Positions 51,371 to 63,517 are shown, counted from the stretch's first letter. The stretch is 64,000 bases of DNA from Prorocentrum cordatum (GCA_963575745.1 CAUYUJ010015743.1:1-64000), one strand, 5' to 3'. Translations and numbers: made by a program. The notes: generated from the sequence alone by a model not told the origin.

Positions 51371-52734
51371 TCGGGCGCGGGGTGGAGCTAGTTGGCCGAC
51401 CCGGCCCGGACGGACAATGTGCGAACTTTGGGTCGGTTGGACGAACTTTGTGAGAGATTTGAACATTCGTTTTAAGAACCGGTATTTTTCGCACCTCTAG
51501 TGGGTTGTGTCGCGTCCGCCAATGAATTCTGAGGTCCGTAGCTGTAGTATTACTATTCAAACACTTGGCGGAACCGTCGTTGGTGAGACCTAAAAAAACT
51601 TACTTTTTTGAGTTTTCAGCTCGCGTATCAGAAAAGCTCCTGTCACGTGTTCTAAGCAGCGCCGTGCGATAAAAGAGCTCGACGAGGCTTGCGGCGGTAA
51701 CCTGGTTGACGGTTTACCGCCGGCTCCCAGTTGGCCGACCCGACCAGAATGGACAATGTGATGACTTTCGGTAGGTTTTGCCAAGTTTCTAAAGATATTT
51801 CACAATTTATTTTGGGAAAGCAGATTTTTCGCATCTGTAGTTGGTTATGACGCGTCTGCCAGTAAAACTTTCAGGCCCATAGGTGCATTATTACTATTGA
51901 AACACTTGGAGGAACCCACTCTATTTCGAGTCATCTTGAGGCATGCGTGATTTTCTGTACCTAATTCGAGATTTTCTAGAGTTTCAGAGCTGATACTTAC
52001 AAAAACCGATTGGGATTATCAGGCGCGTTCGTCTTTCTGTCCAGAGGTCTGAACTCGGTCTGCTACTTGAGCTAGGTCCGTAAAGCTTTTTTGTATTCTT
52101 ACCTCGTAGAGCTCTTCGGCATCGATGAGCTAGAGGAATTCCGGCGCGGGGTGGAGCTAGTTGGCCGAACCGGCCAGAAAGGACAAAGTGATGACTTTTG
52201 GGTGGTTTTGCGAAAAATTGAAGGATATTTGACAATTCATTTTGAGAAAGCAGATTTTTCGCACCTGTAGTGGATTATGGCGCGTCCGCCAGTAAAAATT
52301 TCAGGTCCATAGGTGCAGTATTACTATTGGAACATTTGGAGGAACCGATCTTGGATAGAAACAGAAAAACGTGATTTTTCGAGTTTCTCAGGTCTTACTC
52401 TAGACGCTTTCTTCATGCTTACCGAGGATCGCCGTGTAAGAAAAGAGCTCTACGAGGGCCCCAGCGGTAACCTGGTTGACGGTTCCCAGTTTTAAAAACC
52501 GGTATTTTTCGCACCTGTAGTGGGTTTGTCGCGTCTGCTAATGAATTCTCAGGTCCGTAGCTGCAGTTTTTCTTTCAAAACACTTGGCGGAACCGTCGTT
52601 CGGTGATAACTAAAATAATTCCTTTTTCGAGTTTTCGCCTCGCGTATCAAAAAAAGAGCTGTGCGAGAAAAGAGCTCTACGAGGCTCGCGGCGTTAAGCT
52701 GGTTGACGGTTTACCGCCGGCTTCCAGTTATTGC
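51371..52734 (+). repeat. Cluster of class III J modules
   Basis: Four J-type modules with the landmark ..ggtccgtagctgcagt-tta/tctttcaaaacacttggcggaaccg. They end in hairpins with loop AACCTGGTTGACGG and 3' flank GGCTCCCAG or GGCTTCCAG (near 51,690-51,724 and 52,690-52,722). The one at 52,460-52,490 has lost its right arm. A truncated satellite monomer lies at about 51,915-52,095. No gene. Confidence 0.65.
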
Positions 52735-55700
52735 TGGAAGCTTAAGAGTAATTCCGGGGCGCTGGAGAGCTAGTTGGCAAGAAAAACCTCGACGGACCTT
52801 TTGATGACTTTTGGTCGGTTGCAAATTTTGTTCTCGAAATTCAACAATTCGTTTGAGCTCTAGTATTATTTCCCATGATATTCGATCTTATTCCCGCTCG
52901 CCATCTTGATCTCAGCTCGATCGGGTACCTTTTACTGCCAAAAAGCAGGCAGGCGGGATCGGCCGTTTCAAGTCATCTTGACACGCGATGACGGTTTTCT
53001 GAACATAACTCGAGCTTTAGGACAGCTACAGAGCTGGTAAGCACAGCTAATGGATGCAGAATGATCAGGCGCGTTCGCCTGTTGAATCTAGAGGTCTGAA
53101 CTCCGTCTGCTAGTCGAGCTAGGTCCGCAAACCTATTCGTATTATTCGAGTAATCTTGACAGACGCTCTCGGTTTTCTGTACTTAACTCGAGCTATAGGA
53201 CAGCTACGTAGCTGATACTTACAGAAAGCGATTCAGAATGATCAGTCTCATTTGTCTGTTGAATCGAGAGCTCTGAACTCCGTCCGCTGCCCGATCTAGA
53301 ATCGCGAAACTCTTCGTATTCTTCGAGTCATCTTCACAAGTGCTCTCCGTTTTCTGCACTCAACTCGAGCTGGGGGGGAGGCTACAGTTCTGGTGGTCAG
53401 AGGAATCGATTTAAAGACATCAGGCGTGTCCGCCTGTCGAATCCAGAGCTCGGAATTCGGTCTGCTGCCCGAACTAGGTTCACGAAACTATTGTATTGTT
53501 CGCGTCATTCTGAGAGGTGCGCTCGGTTTTCTGCACTTAACTCGGGGGGGGGGGGGGGGCTGCAGGGCTGGTCATCACTGGAGTCGTTTCGCAGATATCA
53601 GTCGCGTCCACCTGTCGCATTCAGAGGTCTGAACTCGGTTTGATACTCGAGCTGGGTTGCCAAACTATTTGTTTTGTTGAGTCATCTTGAGAGGTGTAAT
53701 CGATTTACGCACGTAACTTGGGCTGTAGGAGAGCCACAGAGCTCGTGAAGAAGACACTCCAGAAGCATTGGGGGCGTTCGGCTGTTGCATCGAGAGGTCT
53801 GAAATCGCTTGGGCTGAAAAACTATGCGTTCTCTGCATTTGTTCCCACTTTATATATTGTCAGGAAGCTCTACGAGTCCCCCGGCGGTAAGAAAGGTTGA
53901 CGGTTTACCGCCGGCGCCCAGTAATAACTCGTAGAGCTTCCCTTAGCAAGTTATTGCTGGAAGCTTAAGAGTACCTCGTAGAGCTCTTCGGCATCGATGA
54001 GCTAGAGGAATTCCGGCGCGGGGTGGAGCTAGTAACTCGTAGAGCTTCCCTTAGCAAGTTATTGCTGGAAGCTTAAGAGTAATTCCGGGCGCTGGAGAGC
54101 TAGTTGGCAAGAAAAATCTCGACGGACCTTTTGCTGACTTTTGGTCGGTTGAAAATAACTCGTAGAGCTTCCCTTAGCAAGTTATTGCTGGAAGCTTAAG
54201 AGTAATTCCGGGGCGCTGGAGAGCTAGTTGGCAAGAAAAACCTCGACGGACCTTTTGCTGATTTTTGGTCGGTTGAAAATTTTGTTCTCGAAATTCAACA
54301 AGTCGTTAGAGCTCTAGTATTTTTTCCCATGATATTCGATCTTATTCCCGCTCGCCATCTTGATCTCAGCTCGATCGGGTACCTTTTACTGCCAAAAAGC
54401 AGGCAGGCGGGATCGGCCGTTTCAAGTCATCTTGACACGCGATGACGGTTTTCTGAACATAACTCGAGCTTTAGGCTAGCTACAGAGCTGGTAAGCACAG
54501 GTAATCGATTCAGAATCATCAGGCGCGTTCGTCTATTAAACCCAGAGGTCTGAACTCGGTCTGCTAGCCGAGCTAGGTTCGCAAACCTATTCGTATTATT
54601 CGAGTCATCTTGACAGTCGCTCTTGGTTTTCTGTACTTACCTCGAGCTATAGGACAGCTACAGCGCTGATGTTTACAGAAACCGATGCAGAATCATCAGT
54701 CGATTTTGTTTCTTGAATCAAGTGCTCTGAACTCGATCTGCTGCCCGATGTAGAATTGCGAAACTATTCGTATTATTCGAGTCATCTTGAGAGGTGCTGT
54801 CGGTTTTCTGCACTGGACTCGGACAGTAGGCTGGCTACAGTGCTGGTGCTCACAGACATGGTTTTCATCAGGCGCGTCTGCCTGTCGAATCCAGAGCTCG
54901 GAACTCGGTCTGCTGCCCGAACTAGGTCTGCAAAACTGTTCGTATTGTTCGAGTCATCCTGAGAGGTGCTGTCGGTTTTCAGCACTTAACTCGGGCTCTA
55001 GGGGGGCTTCAGGGCTGGTAATCACAGGAATCGATTCGGAGACATCAGACGCATCCGCCTGTCGCTTTCAGAGGTCTGAACTCGGTTTGATACTCGAGCT
55101 GGGTTGCCAAACTATTCGTTTTGTTAGAGTCATCTTGAGAGGTGCTGTCACGTAACTCGGGCTGTAGGAGAGCTGCAGAGCTCGTGAAGAAGAGACTCGA
55201 GAGCATCGGGGGCGTTCGGCCGTTGCATCGAGAGGTCTGAAATCGCTTGGGCTGAAAAACTATTGATTCTCTGTAATTTTTTACCACATTATATATTGTC
55301 AGGAAGCTCTACGAGTCTCCCGGCGGTAAGAAAGGTTGACGGTTTACCGCCGGCGCCCAGTTTTGTTCTCGACATTCAACAATTCGTTTGAGCTCTTTTT
55401 TTTTTCCATGATATTCGATCTTATTCCCGCTCGCCATCTTGATCTCAGCTCGATCGGGTACCTTTTACTGCCAAAAAGCAGGCAGGCGGGATCGGCCGTT
55501 TCAAGTCATCTTGACACGCAATGACGGTTTTCTGAACATAACTCGAGCTTTAGGACAGCTACAGAGCTGGTAAGCACAGCTAATCGATCCAGAATGGTCA
55601 GCCGCGGTCGCCTATTGAATACAGAGGTCTGAACTCGGTCTGCTAGCCGAGCTAGGTCCTCAAACCTATTCGTATTATTCGGGTCATCTTGACAGACGCT

Positions 55701-56411
55701 CTGGGTTTTCTGTACTTAACTCGAGCTATAGGACAGCTACATAGCTGATAGTTACAGAAACGGATTCAGAATCATCAGTCGCATTTGACTATTGAATCCA
55801 GAGCTCTGAACTCGGTCTGCTGCTCGATCCAGAATCGCAGAACTATTCGTATTGTTCGAGTCATCTTGAGGAGTCTCTCGGTTTTCTGCACTCAGCTCGG
55901 GCTGAGGGGGGCTACAGAGCTGGTGGTCAGAGGAATCGATTTGAAGACATCAGGCGCGTCCGCCTGTCGAATTCAGAGCTCAGAACTCGGTCTGCTGCCC
56001 GAACTGGGTTCGCGAAACTATTGTATTGTTCGAGTGATCCTGAGAGGTGCTGTCGGTTTTCTGCACATAACTCGGGCTGTAGGGAGGCTGCAGGACTGGT
56101 AATCGCAGGAGTCGATTCGCAGACATCAGACGCGTCCGCCTGTCGCATTCAGAGGTCTGAACTCGGTTTCATACTCGAGCTGGGTTGCCAAACTATTCGT
56201 TCTGTTAGAGTCATCTTCAGAGGTGCTGTCGATTTACGCACTTAACTCGGGCTGTAGGAGAGCCACAGAGCTCGTAAAGAAGAAAATCGAGAAGCATCGG
56301 GGGCGTTCGGGTGTTGCATCAAGAGGTCCGAAATCGCTGGGCTGAAAAACTATTCGTTCTCTGTAATGTTTTTCCATATTATATATTGTCAGGAAGCTCT
56401 ACGAGTCCCCC
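52735..56411 (+). repeat. Satellite higher-order units S19-S21 with E/F cluster
   Basis: S19 ends at hairpin 53881-53914; it has a run of about 16 G at 53,544-53,559. An E-F-E-E cluster spans 53,925-54,205. S20 is bounded by ACTCGTAGAGCTTCC 54158-54172 and GGAAGCTCTACGAGT 55302-55316, with hairpin 55320-55353. S21 follows at once and its terminal hairpin is split by LINE-3 after CCCCC at 56,411. Confidence 0.8.
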
Positions 56412-56443
56412 GGCTCAAGAACGTCTCGGCTCAAGAACGTCTC
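56412..56443 (+). other. Tandem spliced-leader relicts at the LINE-3 5' end
   Basis: Two exact 16-bp copies of GGCTCAAGAACGTCTC. The first 8 bases equal the 3' end of the dinoflagellate spliced leader. The GGC is shared with the target (CCCCCGGC), so the junction lies in a 3-bp microhomology, as in LINE-1. Because AACGTCTC is also duplicated, a plain tandem duplication of one relict is an alternative to two trans-splicing events. Confidence 0.75.
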
Positions 56444-56594
56444 TGCCTAGGTAACCTCCAGACGTTCTAGCGAGCCTTCGCCTCGGGGTGTGAGCCTGGC
56501 TAGCCTGGGTTCCCTCGAGGTTTTTATCTGCTTACACTGCATCTCGTGTATTGTGCGCTGAATTCTTCTTCGTGGTATTGAGATACTTTCTGGT

Positions 56595-57330
56595 GTGCTG
56601 CACTGCTGTCTATTGTCTGTCTGCATATATTATCTCTTATTGAACGAGTGGAAGTTTCTTGTGTGCTGGATCGTTGTTGACACAACGTCGTACGACAGTC
56701 CTGAGGCTCAGCAGGCCTTGAGGAGAGAGATCGGACTCGAGCATTGGGGTGAAAGTACTGAGGAGTGGTTTCGTCGTCAAAAGAATCTGGACATACCCAC
56801 AGAGGATTACCAGGACGATAGGGTCAACTTCGATTACCTTGAGGAATACCAACCGTGGGATCAGAAAGACTTGCAGGCACTGGAGGCAGCATCTAACAAA
56901 CGTCAACGTGAGGACGATAAGAGCTGGCTGGATAAATACGGATTGAACGGTCACATTCTTGAGAATATGACTCATGTTGCTGCAGCGGCGGATGCCGCGA
57001 TGACGGGAGACGGGGAGATTCGATCTAAACGTGCACGTGGCCCAGAGATTGAGGAGGAGAGGAAAGTGATGTTAGCGCAGGAGAAGGATCCATTCAAACA
57101 GATGATGATGAAGCATGTTTGGAAAACGGAGGATGCCCATGAGGATCTCCTCCATGTTGTTCAATCGACGAAGACTGACATCAAAAGAGTTGATGACGCA
57201 CTCAAGTTGCAGACGGAGCGCATGGACAAATCAGATGCACGGACAGATATTCTGGAGAAACAGGTTAAGCAAATTTTGGCTGGATCTCCTGCAGCTTCGG
57301 TTTCGACTAGTGTGGGCCCTGGTGGCTCCT
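56595..57330 (+). pseudogene. LINE-3 ORF1, N-terminal and coiled-coil part
   Basis: No ATG in any frame from 56412 to 56967. Similarity to LINE-1 starts at TTSYDSPEAQ (56,682) and includes HWGESTEEWFRRQKNLD, the basic KRARGP cluster and a coiled coil STKTDIKRVDDALKLQTERMDKSDARTD.. (written here in part). The upstream hydrophobic stretch (56,595-56,680) has no counterpart in LINE-1 and may be untranslated. The frame is lost at about 57,325-57,345 in the Gly-rich linker. Confidence 0.75.
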
Positions 57331-57555
57331 GGTGGAGGTGTAGGTTCGGTCCCTCACGTGCAACAAGGGCGACCGAGCCAGTTCACACCAACTTATCTCG
57401 AACTTAAAGGGTGGGTTACAGATTGGTCGAATCAAGTAAATCGGGGAAATCAAATGATACCCTGGGCGGATGCGTCACAGCTAATATCGAATATGATTGG
57501 AACACTTCAGGGGGAGGAAAGGAATGCTTACGACAAAGATAAACTGAACGATTAA
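57331..57555 (+). pseudogene. LINE-3 ORF1, middle segment in a shifted frame
   Basis: GGGVGSVPHVQQGRPSQF, then TPTYLELKGWVTDWSNQVN, corresponding to LINE-1 QFSPTYIEVKGWVTDWANHQN. It is in a different frame from the segments on either side. The frame ends in TAA 57553-57555 where LINE-1 continues RINAGRYMFG, so a second indel lies at about 57,550. Confidence 0.8.
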
Positions 57556-57569
57556 ACGGAGGAAGATAT

Positions 57570-58067
57570 ATGTACGGAAGTGTGAAGGTCGGTTTCAAAG
57601 AAGGGACACCACGGGACACTCTTTGGATAATAAAGAAATGGATGGATATGGTCTGTAAGGAACCAGCCGATCGTATTGCCCCGCCCCCAGGTTATACATA
57701 TCCAAATGCCGATGTTCTCATTCAAGATATGGACACGCCGATCGATCCCAGAAAGATTCGTACGTTAGTGGAGTGTGCACCCTGGAAGCGTGATCATGTG
57801 AAAGCGGTTGCTCGTTTCTGTGGGACTTGGCGAGGTATGACGTCGGCTCATGTCCAAATCGAGATCCGTGGGGAGGTGGGGCCACCGAGGAGTCAAATTT
57901 GGACTCAAGCTGTTCAGAATCTCCGACCCGTCTGTTTTGCGACGTATACGAACACCACAGGGGCTTGGGTTCTTCATGCTGATGCATGGGCTCGTATTGT
58001 TGCTATGTATCCTGCGCTGACAGTCCCCATGAATGATGTACTTCAGGAAGTGAATCGTAGGCAGTGA
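57570..58067 (+). pseudogene. LINE-3 ORF1, C-terminal part
   Basis: Back in the original frame: GRYMYGSVKVGF, TPRDTLWIIKKWMDMV, CAPWKRDHVKAVARFCGTWR and EIRGEVGPPRSQ match LINE-1 closely. It ends TGA 58065-58067. ORF2 follows in the same frame with TGA CGT context. Confidence 0.85.
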
Positions 58068-58070
58068 CGT

Positions 58071-60908
58071 TTGCGGCGCCTCGTCCGAGGCATACGTTTG
58101 GCGAGCTGGAACCTGAACAAAGCAGGTGGGGCTCATTTTAAATGTGCTGAGATTCTCCATCATATGAGGGCATGTGGTGGGCTCTTTGCATGTCAGGAAA
58201 CTCAATACCTTGTGCATGGTGAATTTGAACGCTTGGGGTGGCGCATCAAAACTAGTTCGTGTTGCAAGGCAGCTCTCATCTTCGACAGATCTTGGGCGGC
58301 TGCCGTCCGCATGTTCTTTACTTGTTTCACGAGGTTCGTTATCGGCGTCTTTGGGTCAGAGAAGTCACCACTTATTATTGTGTCAGCGTATTTGCCAGAC
58401 CCTCATGTGGAGGATTGTGTAGAGATAGCTGCGGAGGTGTATGAGCAGATCAGTCGTGCTGCTCGTAATGTTCTCCGCACCAAGTTTCCTCAGGCCAGCT
58501 TTTGTGTTCTGCTCGATGCAAATGTGGAGATTCCGCCTGGATGCAAGTTTACGTATAATGGGGAGGAGTATGAGGCTACTGGAGAGGAGGGTACTCGTAC
58601 GGACAGAAGGTGGGAGAGAGGAGGAGACGGTACACAGCAGATTGAGAGGAGGAGTCGGAGGAGGAGGTTGAAGGAGCTGCTCTTAGAGTTCATGGAATCA
58701 CATGGACTGAAGGCCGCCAACACTTTCAGTACTAGGAGGCATACCTGGGAGTCGTGGGGGGAGAACAAGTTTCTGACTTCGAAGAGGGTCCTGGATTACC
58801 TACTGGTCCCTCATCGTTGGGAGTTCTCGGATCTGGAGGTGAAGTGGTGTTTCAAGAGGGGTGGGAAGAAGCAGTTCAGTAGATTATCCGATCACGCAAT
58901 CATCACGGCGAGTTTCACTGACCCTGGGAATGTGATTGTTCGTCGCCCTGACCCCCAGCCTGGTCAGAAGTCTAGGCCGTCCCTGGTCGGATACAAGTGT
59001 TCGACTTGGGCTGATGAGCATCAGGCTCGACAGCATGTGGATTTGAATCTAGGCGGTGCTGCCTTCGCTCGTTCAAGGTGTCCGTCTGTGACCTGTCCAC
59101 AGTGTCTGCAGAGTACTATGCTGGAGGCGTACTTATCACCGACGGTGGACTACTCCACCACGGGTGCGAGAAGACCGAGAGAGCCGTCCAGGCCGGTGCA
59201 GCTCACAAGAGCCGAGGAGGAGGTTAATATGTGTCCGAAGGAGGATGTGGAGAGGTTGAGGAGGTTAAAGAATGAGGCCAATCGTCTACGCAGAAGTTAT
59301 CCACGTGATATGATTATGTGCAGATGCCCCCCAACAAAGCGTAAGGTCAGATATACTATCAAACATTTAGTGGTGGATGGGAGGGAGACGGAGGACCGTG
59401 AGGAGTGGAAGGAGGAGCTCGACAAGTTCGTTCGTTTCAAGGTGTCGTCCGAGGAGGTACGCAATTCCACCAACAGTATGATGGAGGAGATCAGGATGAG
59501 GGCTGTACATGAAGTACGATCCACATCAGTTGTGGGAATTAGTATGGCGCTGCTTCTCAGAGCACGTGCTCGGCTAAAGACCCAGAGGGCTACTGGGCCA
59601 GACGGGATGCCGTGCGAGATTCTAAGGAGCTTGCCGTGGTGTGCTCTCAGAGCGATCCAGAAGTTGTTCGATAAAGTCATCAAGCTCACGATTCCGTATC
59701 CTCAGTCGTGGCGTGAGATTCTCGTCTCTTTTATGCCAAAAACTCCAGGGATTACTAAGTTAAAAGACGGGCGTTTGCTGTGTATGCAGAATGCTGTTTC
59801 GAGATGGTTCAGTTCCTGTATTGTTCTCCTGCTTGAGGGCCATATTGAAAGAAACGGAGTGTTTCGTCATATTGGGTTGTATGGTTTCCAGGAACATCGT
59901 CGTACACACGAAATCACGGCTAGCATCAAACACATAGGTCAACATGCTGCACAATGGGGAAAAGGGGAAACGGCACACTTGGCGAACGCTGATGTCCTCC
60001 AGGCGTTCGATCACTGCACGGTGGCCAATGTCAGGCGCGGGTTGGGTCATGCGAGTGTGCCCCTATACCTACAGTATGCTCTACTTAACCCCTTGTGCGA
60101 ATGTGTAGGCACTGTCTATTATGATGGGATTGAGGTGGTGGAGGTAAGGTGGGACAAATGTATTCGAACGGGGGGGCCTGAGGGCCCGTCGGCTTTCAAC
60201 CTTATTGTTGCTGCTATGTGGGGCTCCACGATTCGAGAATGGGACGTACTAGGACTAGGTTATCGTATTGAGTTTGCGACTGGCTCGGCTAGCTGTGTTT
60301 CGATTATTAATCACTTCCTCTGGGCGGACAGCTGTTATGTACTGGCTCGGAATCGGGAGGAACTCACGCGCATGTTATACGGTCTAACTACACAGTTACA
60401 TGACTATGGCATGAAATGGAAAGAGTCCAGTCTACTGTACATGGTGTTTGGGGTTGATCCTCCGCGAGATGCGGAAGGGGAAATACTACGCACTGCTGAT
60501 CTTGTTCTCTCGATGGGGTCGGAGGAGTCGGGGGTGTATCGATTTAGAAGGGCGACGGAGATGGAGGTGCTTGGGGCTCATATTTGTTCTGAACTACATG
60601 TGAATGAGCATCCAGATTTGGACGCTAGTATTGACTCTGCTCGCAGGGCTTTCTGGGGGCAGGCGACCTTCTTCCGCTCCACGGCCATCCCGTTGAAAGA
60701 TAAATATGAGAGGTATGCACAGAGGGTTCAGAGTATTGTACTTTACGCGGCGGAAGGATGTACGGTCGACTCTAGTTCATTGAGTGCCCTTCATATCTTT
60801 GAGGGTAAGTGCCTGGCTGTAATGTCTCGTTGTATACGGAGGGAAGGGGAAAGTTATCAGGAATGGAATACGAGGAGGTATGAACGTGCGAGACAACAAA
60901 AATCATGA
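58071..60908 (+). pseudogene. LINE-3 ORF2, 5' part: endonuclease and reverse transcriptase
   Basis: Open from 58068. Endonuclease: ASWNLNKAG (motif I Asn before any Met), ACQETQ, LLDANVEIPP, LDYLLVP, LSDHAII. Pre-RT IKHLVVDGRETEDREEW. RT motif A ADVLQAFDH, motif B RTGGPEGPSAFNL (Glu for Gln), motif C WADS (60321-60332) instead of WADN or YADD. The frame is lost near 60,890-60,908 after WNTRRYERAR, where LINE-1 has WNERRYSDAR. Confidence 0.88.
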
Positions 60909-61395
60909 TGCACACTATGCGGGTATTGTACAGAAGTTTCTCAGAGTGCACTGGGTGTGGGCAATCGGCATTCATGATTTTGCCCATCGCATGATCACAG
61001 AGCGGGAGGCGCTGGAGGCAAACTCGACAAGAGCTTGGAGAGATGCTCGTTTCTCGTGCCTGGCGTTTGGCCGACTGTGGGATAGAATGAGGACAGATTC
61101 AAGCGAGGCTCTCAGATGTTGGGGGAATTGGAAGGAGGCCAGCTCAATGAAACGACATCGGGGGGGACAGGAGAGTGTAGGACTTCGTCCGTGGTACTAT
61201 TCATTGGAATCGTTTTATGGTTTATCCTGGTGGGAGTTCTTTGCTGGAAGTTTTGAACATTTCATGGATTTCGCTGCAAATGTTTGTTCTAGTACTATGT
61301 TGAAGTATTTCCCAAAGAAGTGCAAAGGTTTGGCGTCCTCAGGGGTGCCTGTGTTCTTGAACTTGGATGAGGATGGAGGGGTTCATATATTGGTC
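60904..61395 (+). pseudogene. LINE-3 ORF2, linker segment in a shifted frame
   Basis: DAHYAGIVQKFLRVHWVWA and SWWEFFAGSFEHFMDFA match the region of LINE-1 between RT and RNase H (YHSLVQRFLRAQWLLA; RWWEVFQGGHHAFMQFA). A second frameshift at about 61,370-61,400 returns to the first frame. Confidence 0.8.
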
Positions 61396-62033
61396 AGGAT
61401 CGGGAGGATACACCAGCATATAGAGATCGTCTCAGCAAACGTATTGCGTTACATAACATGCGTTGTACACAGTGGGACCTCGATGCGGATGGGATACCAC
61501 TGGATATCCAGGGGGACTCACTGCTTGTGATTAACTGGCTCTGCGGGAAACGGAAAGTATTAGCTCAGGTTTATCAGAAAAGGGTGGATACTCTGATTAA
61601 TAAATTGGAAGAGATGCAGGAAACATACTCGGTGAGGCCTCCAGAGGCTGGCCGTGACTTCTTCTCTCATTCTTTTCGGGAATGGAACCAGAGAGCTGAC
61701 TTACTGACCCATCAGGCCCGTCAGGGCCACGTGTACGCCGATTTCGTTTACCTCAGCGATTTTGAATCTCAGTGTTATACTCCTTGCCTTATCAAAGCCG
61801 GCTTTGATGGGGGCGTTTGTAACCGCGGAAGTGCCTGTGGTGTGTGGATACAGATTGGTCTGCGAAACAAATATATCTTCTCGCGGACCGACATCATTTT
61901 CAAGGATGTGTATCTTGCGGCTTGGTGTCTGCCACCAAGCGCCACTGTTACAGATACGGAACTATCAGCGGCGGAGTGCATATGCGATGTGCTCCCACAG
62001 GTAGTGCAGACCTTCTTTGATCTTTCGCAGTGA
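61396..62033 (+). pseudogene. LINE-3 ORF2, permuted RNase H domain
   Basis: RLSKRIALHNMRC is followed by the four RNase H motifs in permuted order: QGDSLLVINWL (Asp 61515-61517), REWNQRADLL (Asp 61698-61700), AGFDGGVCNRGSACGVW (Asp 61806-61808), TDTELSAAEC (Glu 61959-61961). The order and spacing match LINE-1 and LINE-2. Ends TGA at 62033. Confidence 0.88.
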
Positions 62034-62291
62034 TAAGTCACACATTGTTTCTTCTCTTTCTGTGTTCTTGTTTTTTTCCAACAGCTTCGCTGTTCACTGA
62101 CTCATTCGTTTGTCTTTGTGTGCTTTGCGTTTGATTGTGTCATTGCGGCATGTGATTCTCTTTATTCCTTCAGCTTCGCTGTGTGGTATAAGAGCTGACT
62201 GCTTGCGTGATAAATAAGAGGCTCTGTTTCGCCTGATACTTTGTTGGACCTGGCCTTAGTGGCCAAGACGGTCCCAGCAAAGACGCAAAAA
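62034..62291 (+). other. LINE-3 3' UTR with mini-hairpins and terminal stem-loop
   Basis: CAGCTTCGCTG occurs twice (62092-62102, 62171-62181), matching the CAGCTNCGCTG motifs of LINE-2. TATAAGAGCTG is shared with LINE-1. A terminal stem-loop (62246-62274) pairs GGACC..GGCC with GGCC..GGTCC. The A5 tract follows 12 nt later. Confidence 0.7.
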
Positions 62292-63244
62292 GAAAGGTTG
62301 ACGGTTTACCGCCGGCGCCCAGTTTGCCGACCCGACCAAAAGAGACAATGTGACAACTTTTGGGTGGTTTTGCAATTGTTTCAAAGATATTTGACAATCT
62401 GTTGAACCCAGAGGTCTGAACTCGGTCTGCTAGCCGAGCTAGGTCCGCAAACCTACTCGTATTATTCGAGTCATCTTGACAGACGCTCTCGGTTTTCTGT
62501 ACTTAACTCGAGCTACAGGACAGCTACAGAGCTGATGCGTACAGAATCTGATTCAGAATCACCAGTGGCCATGTCCATTGAATCCAGAGCTCTGAACTCG
62601 GTCTGCTGCCCGATCTAGAATCGCGAAACTATTAGTATTGTTCGAGTCATCTTGAGAGATGCTGTCGGTTCTCTGCACTTAACTAGGGATGTAGGGGGGC
62701 TGCAGGGCTAGTAATCACTGGAATCGATTCGGAGACATCAGGCGCGTCCACCTTTCGAATCCAGAGCTCCGAACTCTGTCTGCTGCCCGAACTAGGTCTG
62801 CGAAACTATTCGTATTGTTCGAGTCATCCTGAGAGGTGCTGTCGGTTTTCTGCACTTAACTCGGGCTGTAGGGGGGGGGCTGCAGGGCTGGTAATCACAG
62901 GAATCGAATCAGAGATATCAGACGCGTCCGCCTGTCGCATGCAGATGTCTGAACTCGGTCTGATACTTGAGCTAGGTTTGCCAAACTATTCGTATGTTTC
63001 GAGTCATCTTGAGAGGTGCTGTCGATTTACGCACGTAGCTCGGGCTGTAGGAGAGCTACAGAGCTCGTGCAGAAGACAATCCAGAAGCATCGGGGGCGTT
63101 CGGCTGTTGCATCCGAGAGGTCTGAAATTGCTTGGGCTGAAAAACTATTTTTCGGTGTAATTTTTTCCGACATTATATGTTGTCAGGAAGCTCTACGAGT
63201 CCCCCGGCGGTAACAAAGGTTGACGGTTTACCGCCGGCGCCCAG
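62292..63244 (+). repeat. Right half of the LINE-3 target hairpin, J fragment, satellite unit S22
   Basis: The right stem arm TTACCGCCGG is at 62306-62315. A J fragment (tttgccgacccgaccaaaagagac..) breaks off at about 62,397 into the middle of a satellite monomer (ctgttgaacccagaggtctg), a chimeric junction. The unit ends with GGAAGCTCTACGAGT and hairpin 63204-63237. Confidence 0.8.
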
Positions 63245-63517
63245 TTTGACAATTCATTTTTAGAAAGCAGATTTTTCGCACCTGTAAACGACTATGAGGG
63301 CCTCTCTGTCTTAGTATGAACTCTGTAGGCGCACTTTTACTATCAAAACACTTGGCGGTACCAACTTCATGTCGACACGAAAAAAATCAATGTTTCCCTT
63401 TTTCGAGAAATGCTTCCAGAAGCTCTCTCTTTCGACTCTGAGCACTCTTACGCGTGAAAGGAGCTCTACGAGGTTCCCGGCGGTGACCAGGTTGACGGTT
63501 CACCGCCGGCGCCAGTA
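63245..63517 (+). repeat. J module with TGA/TCA hairpin
   Basis: Near-identical in layout to the J modules at 12.2-14.3 kb (ttttcgcacctgtaaacgactatgagggcctctctgtcttagtatg). Ends at hairpin 63477-63509 and CGCCAGT. Confidence 0.8.

Larger units (their letters stand above)
56412..62291 (+). mobile_element. LINE-3: same family and insertion point as LINE-1, decayed
   Basis: Starts with GGCTCAAGAACGTCTC in two tandem copies (56412-56443) after target CCCCC and ends in A5 (62287-62291), after which the target resumes as GAAAGGTTGACGG. ORF1 and ORF2 are in one frame separated by TGA, with two frameshifts in each ORF. The insertion interrupts CCCCCGGCGGTAAGAAAGG at the same place as LINE-1 and lacks a target-site duplication. 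Confidence 0.92.
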
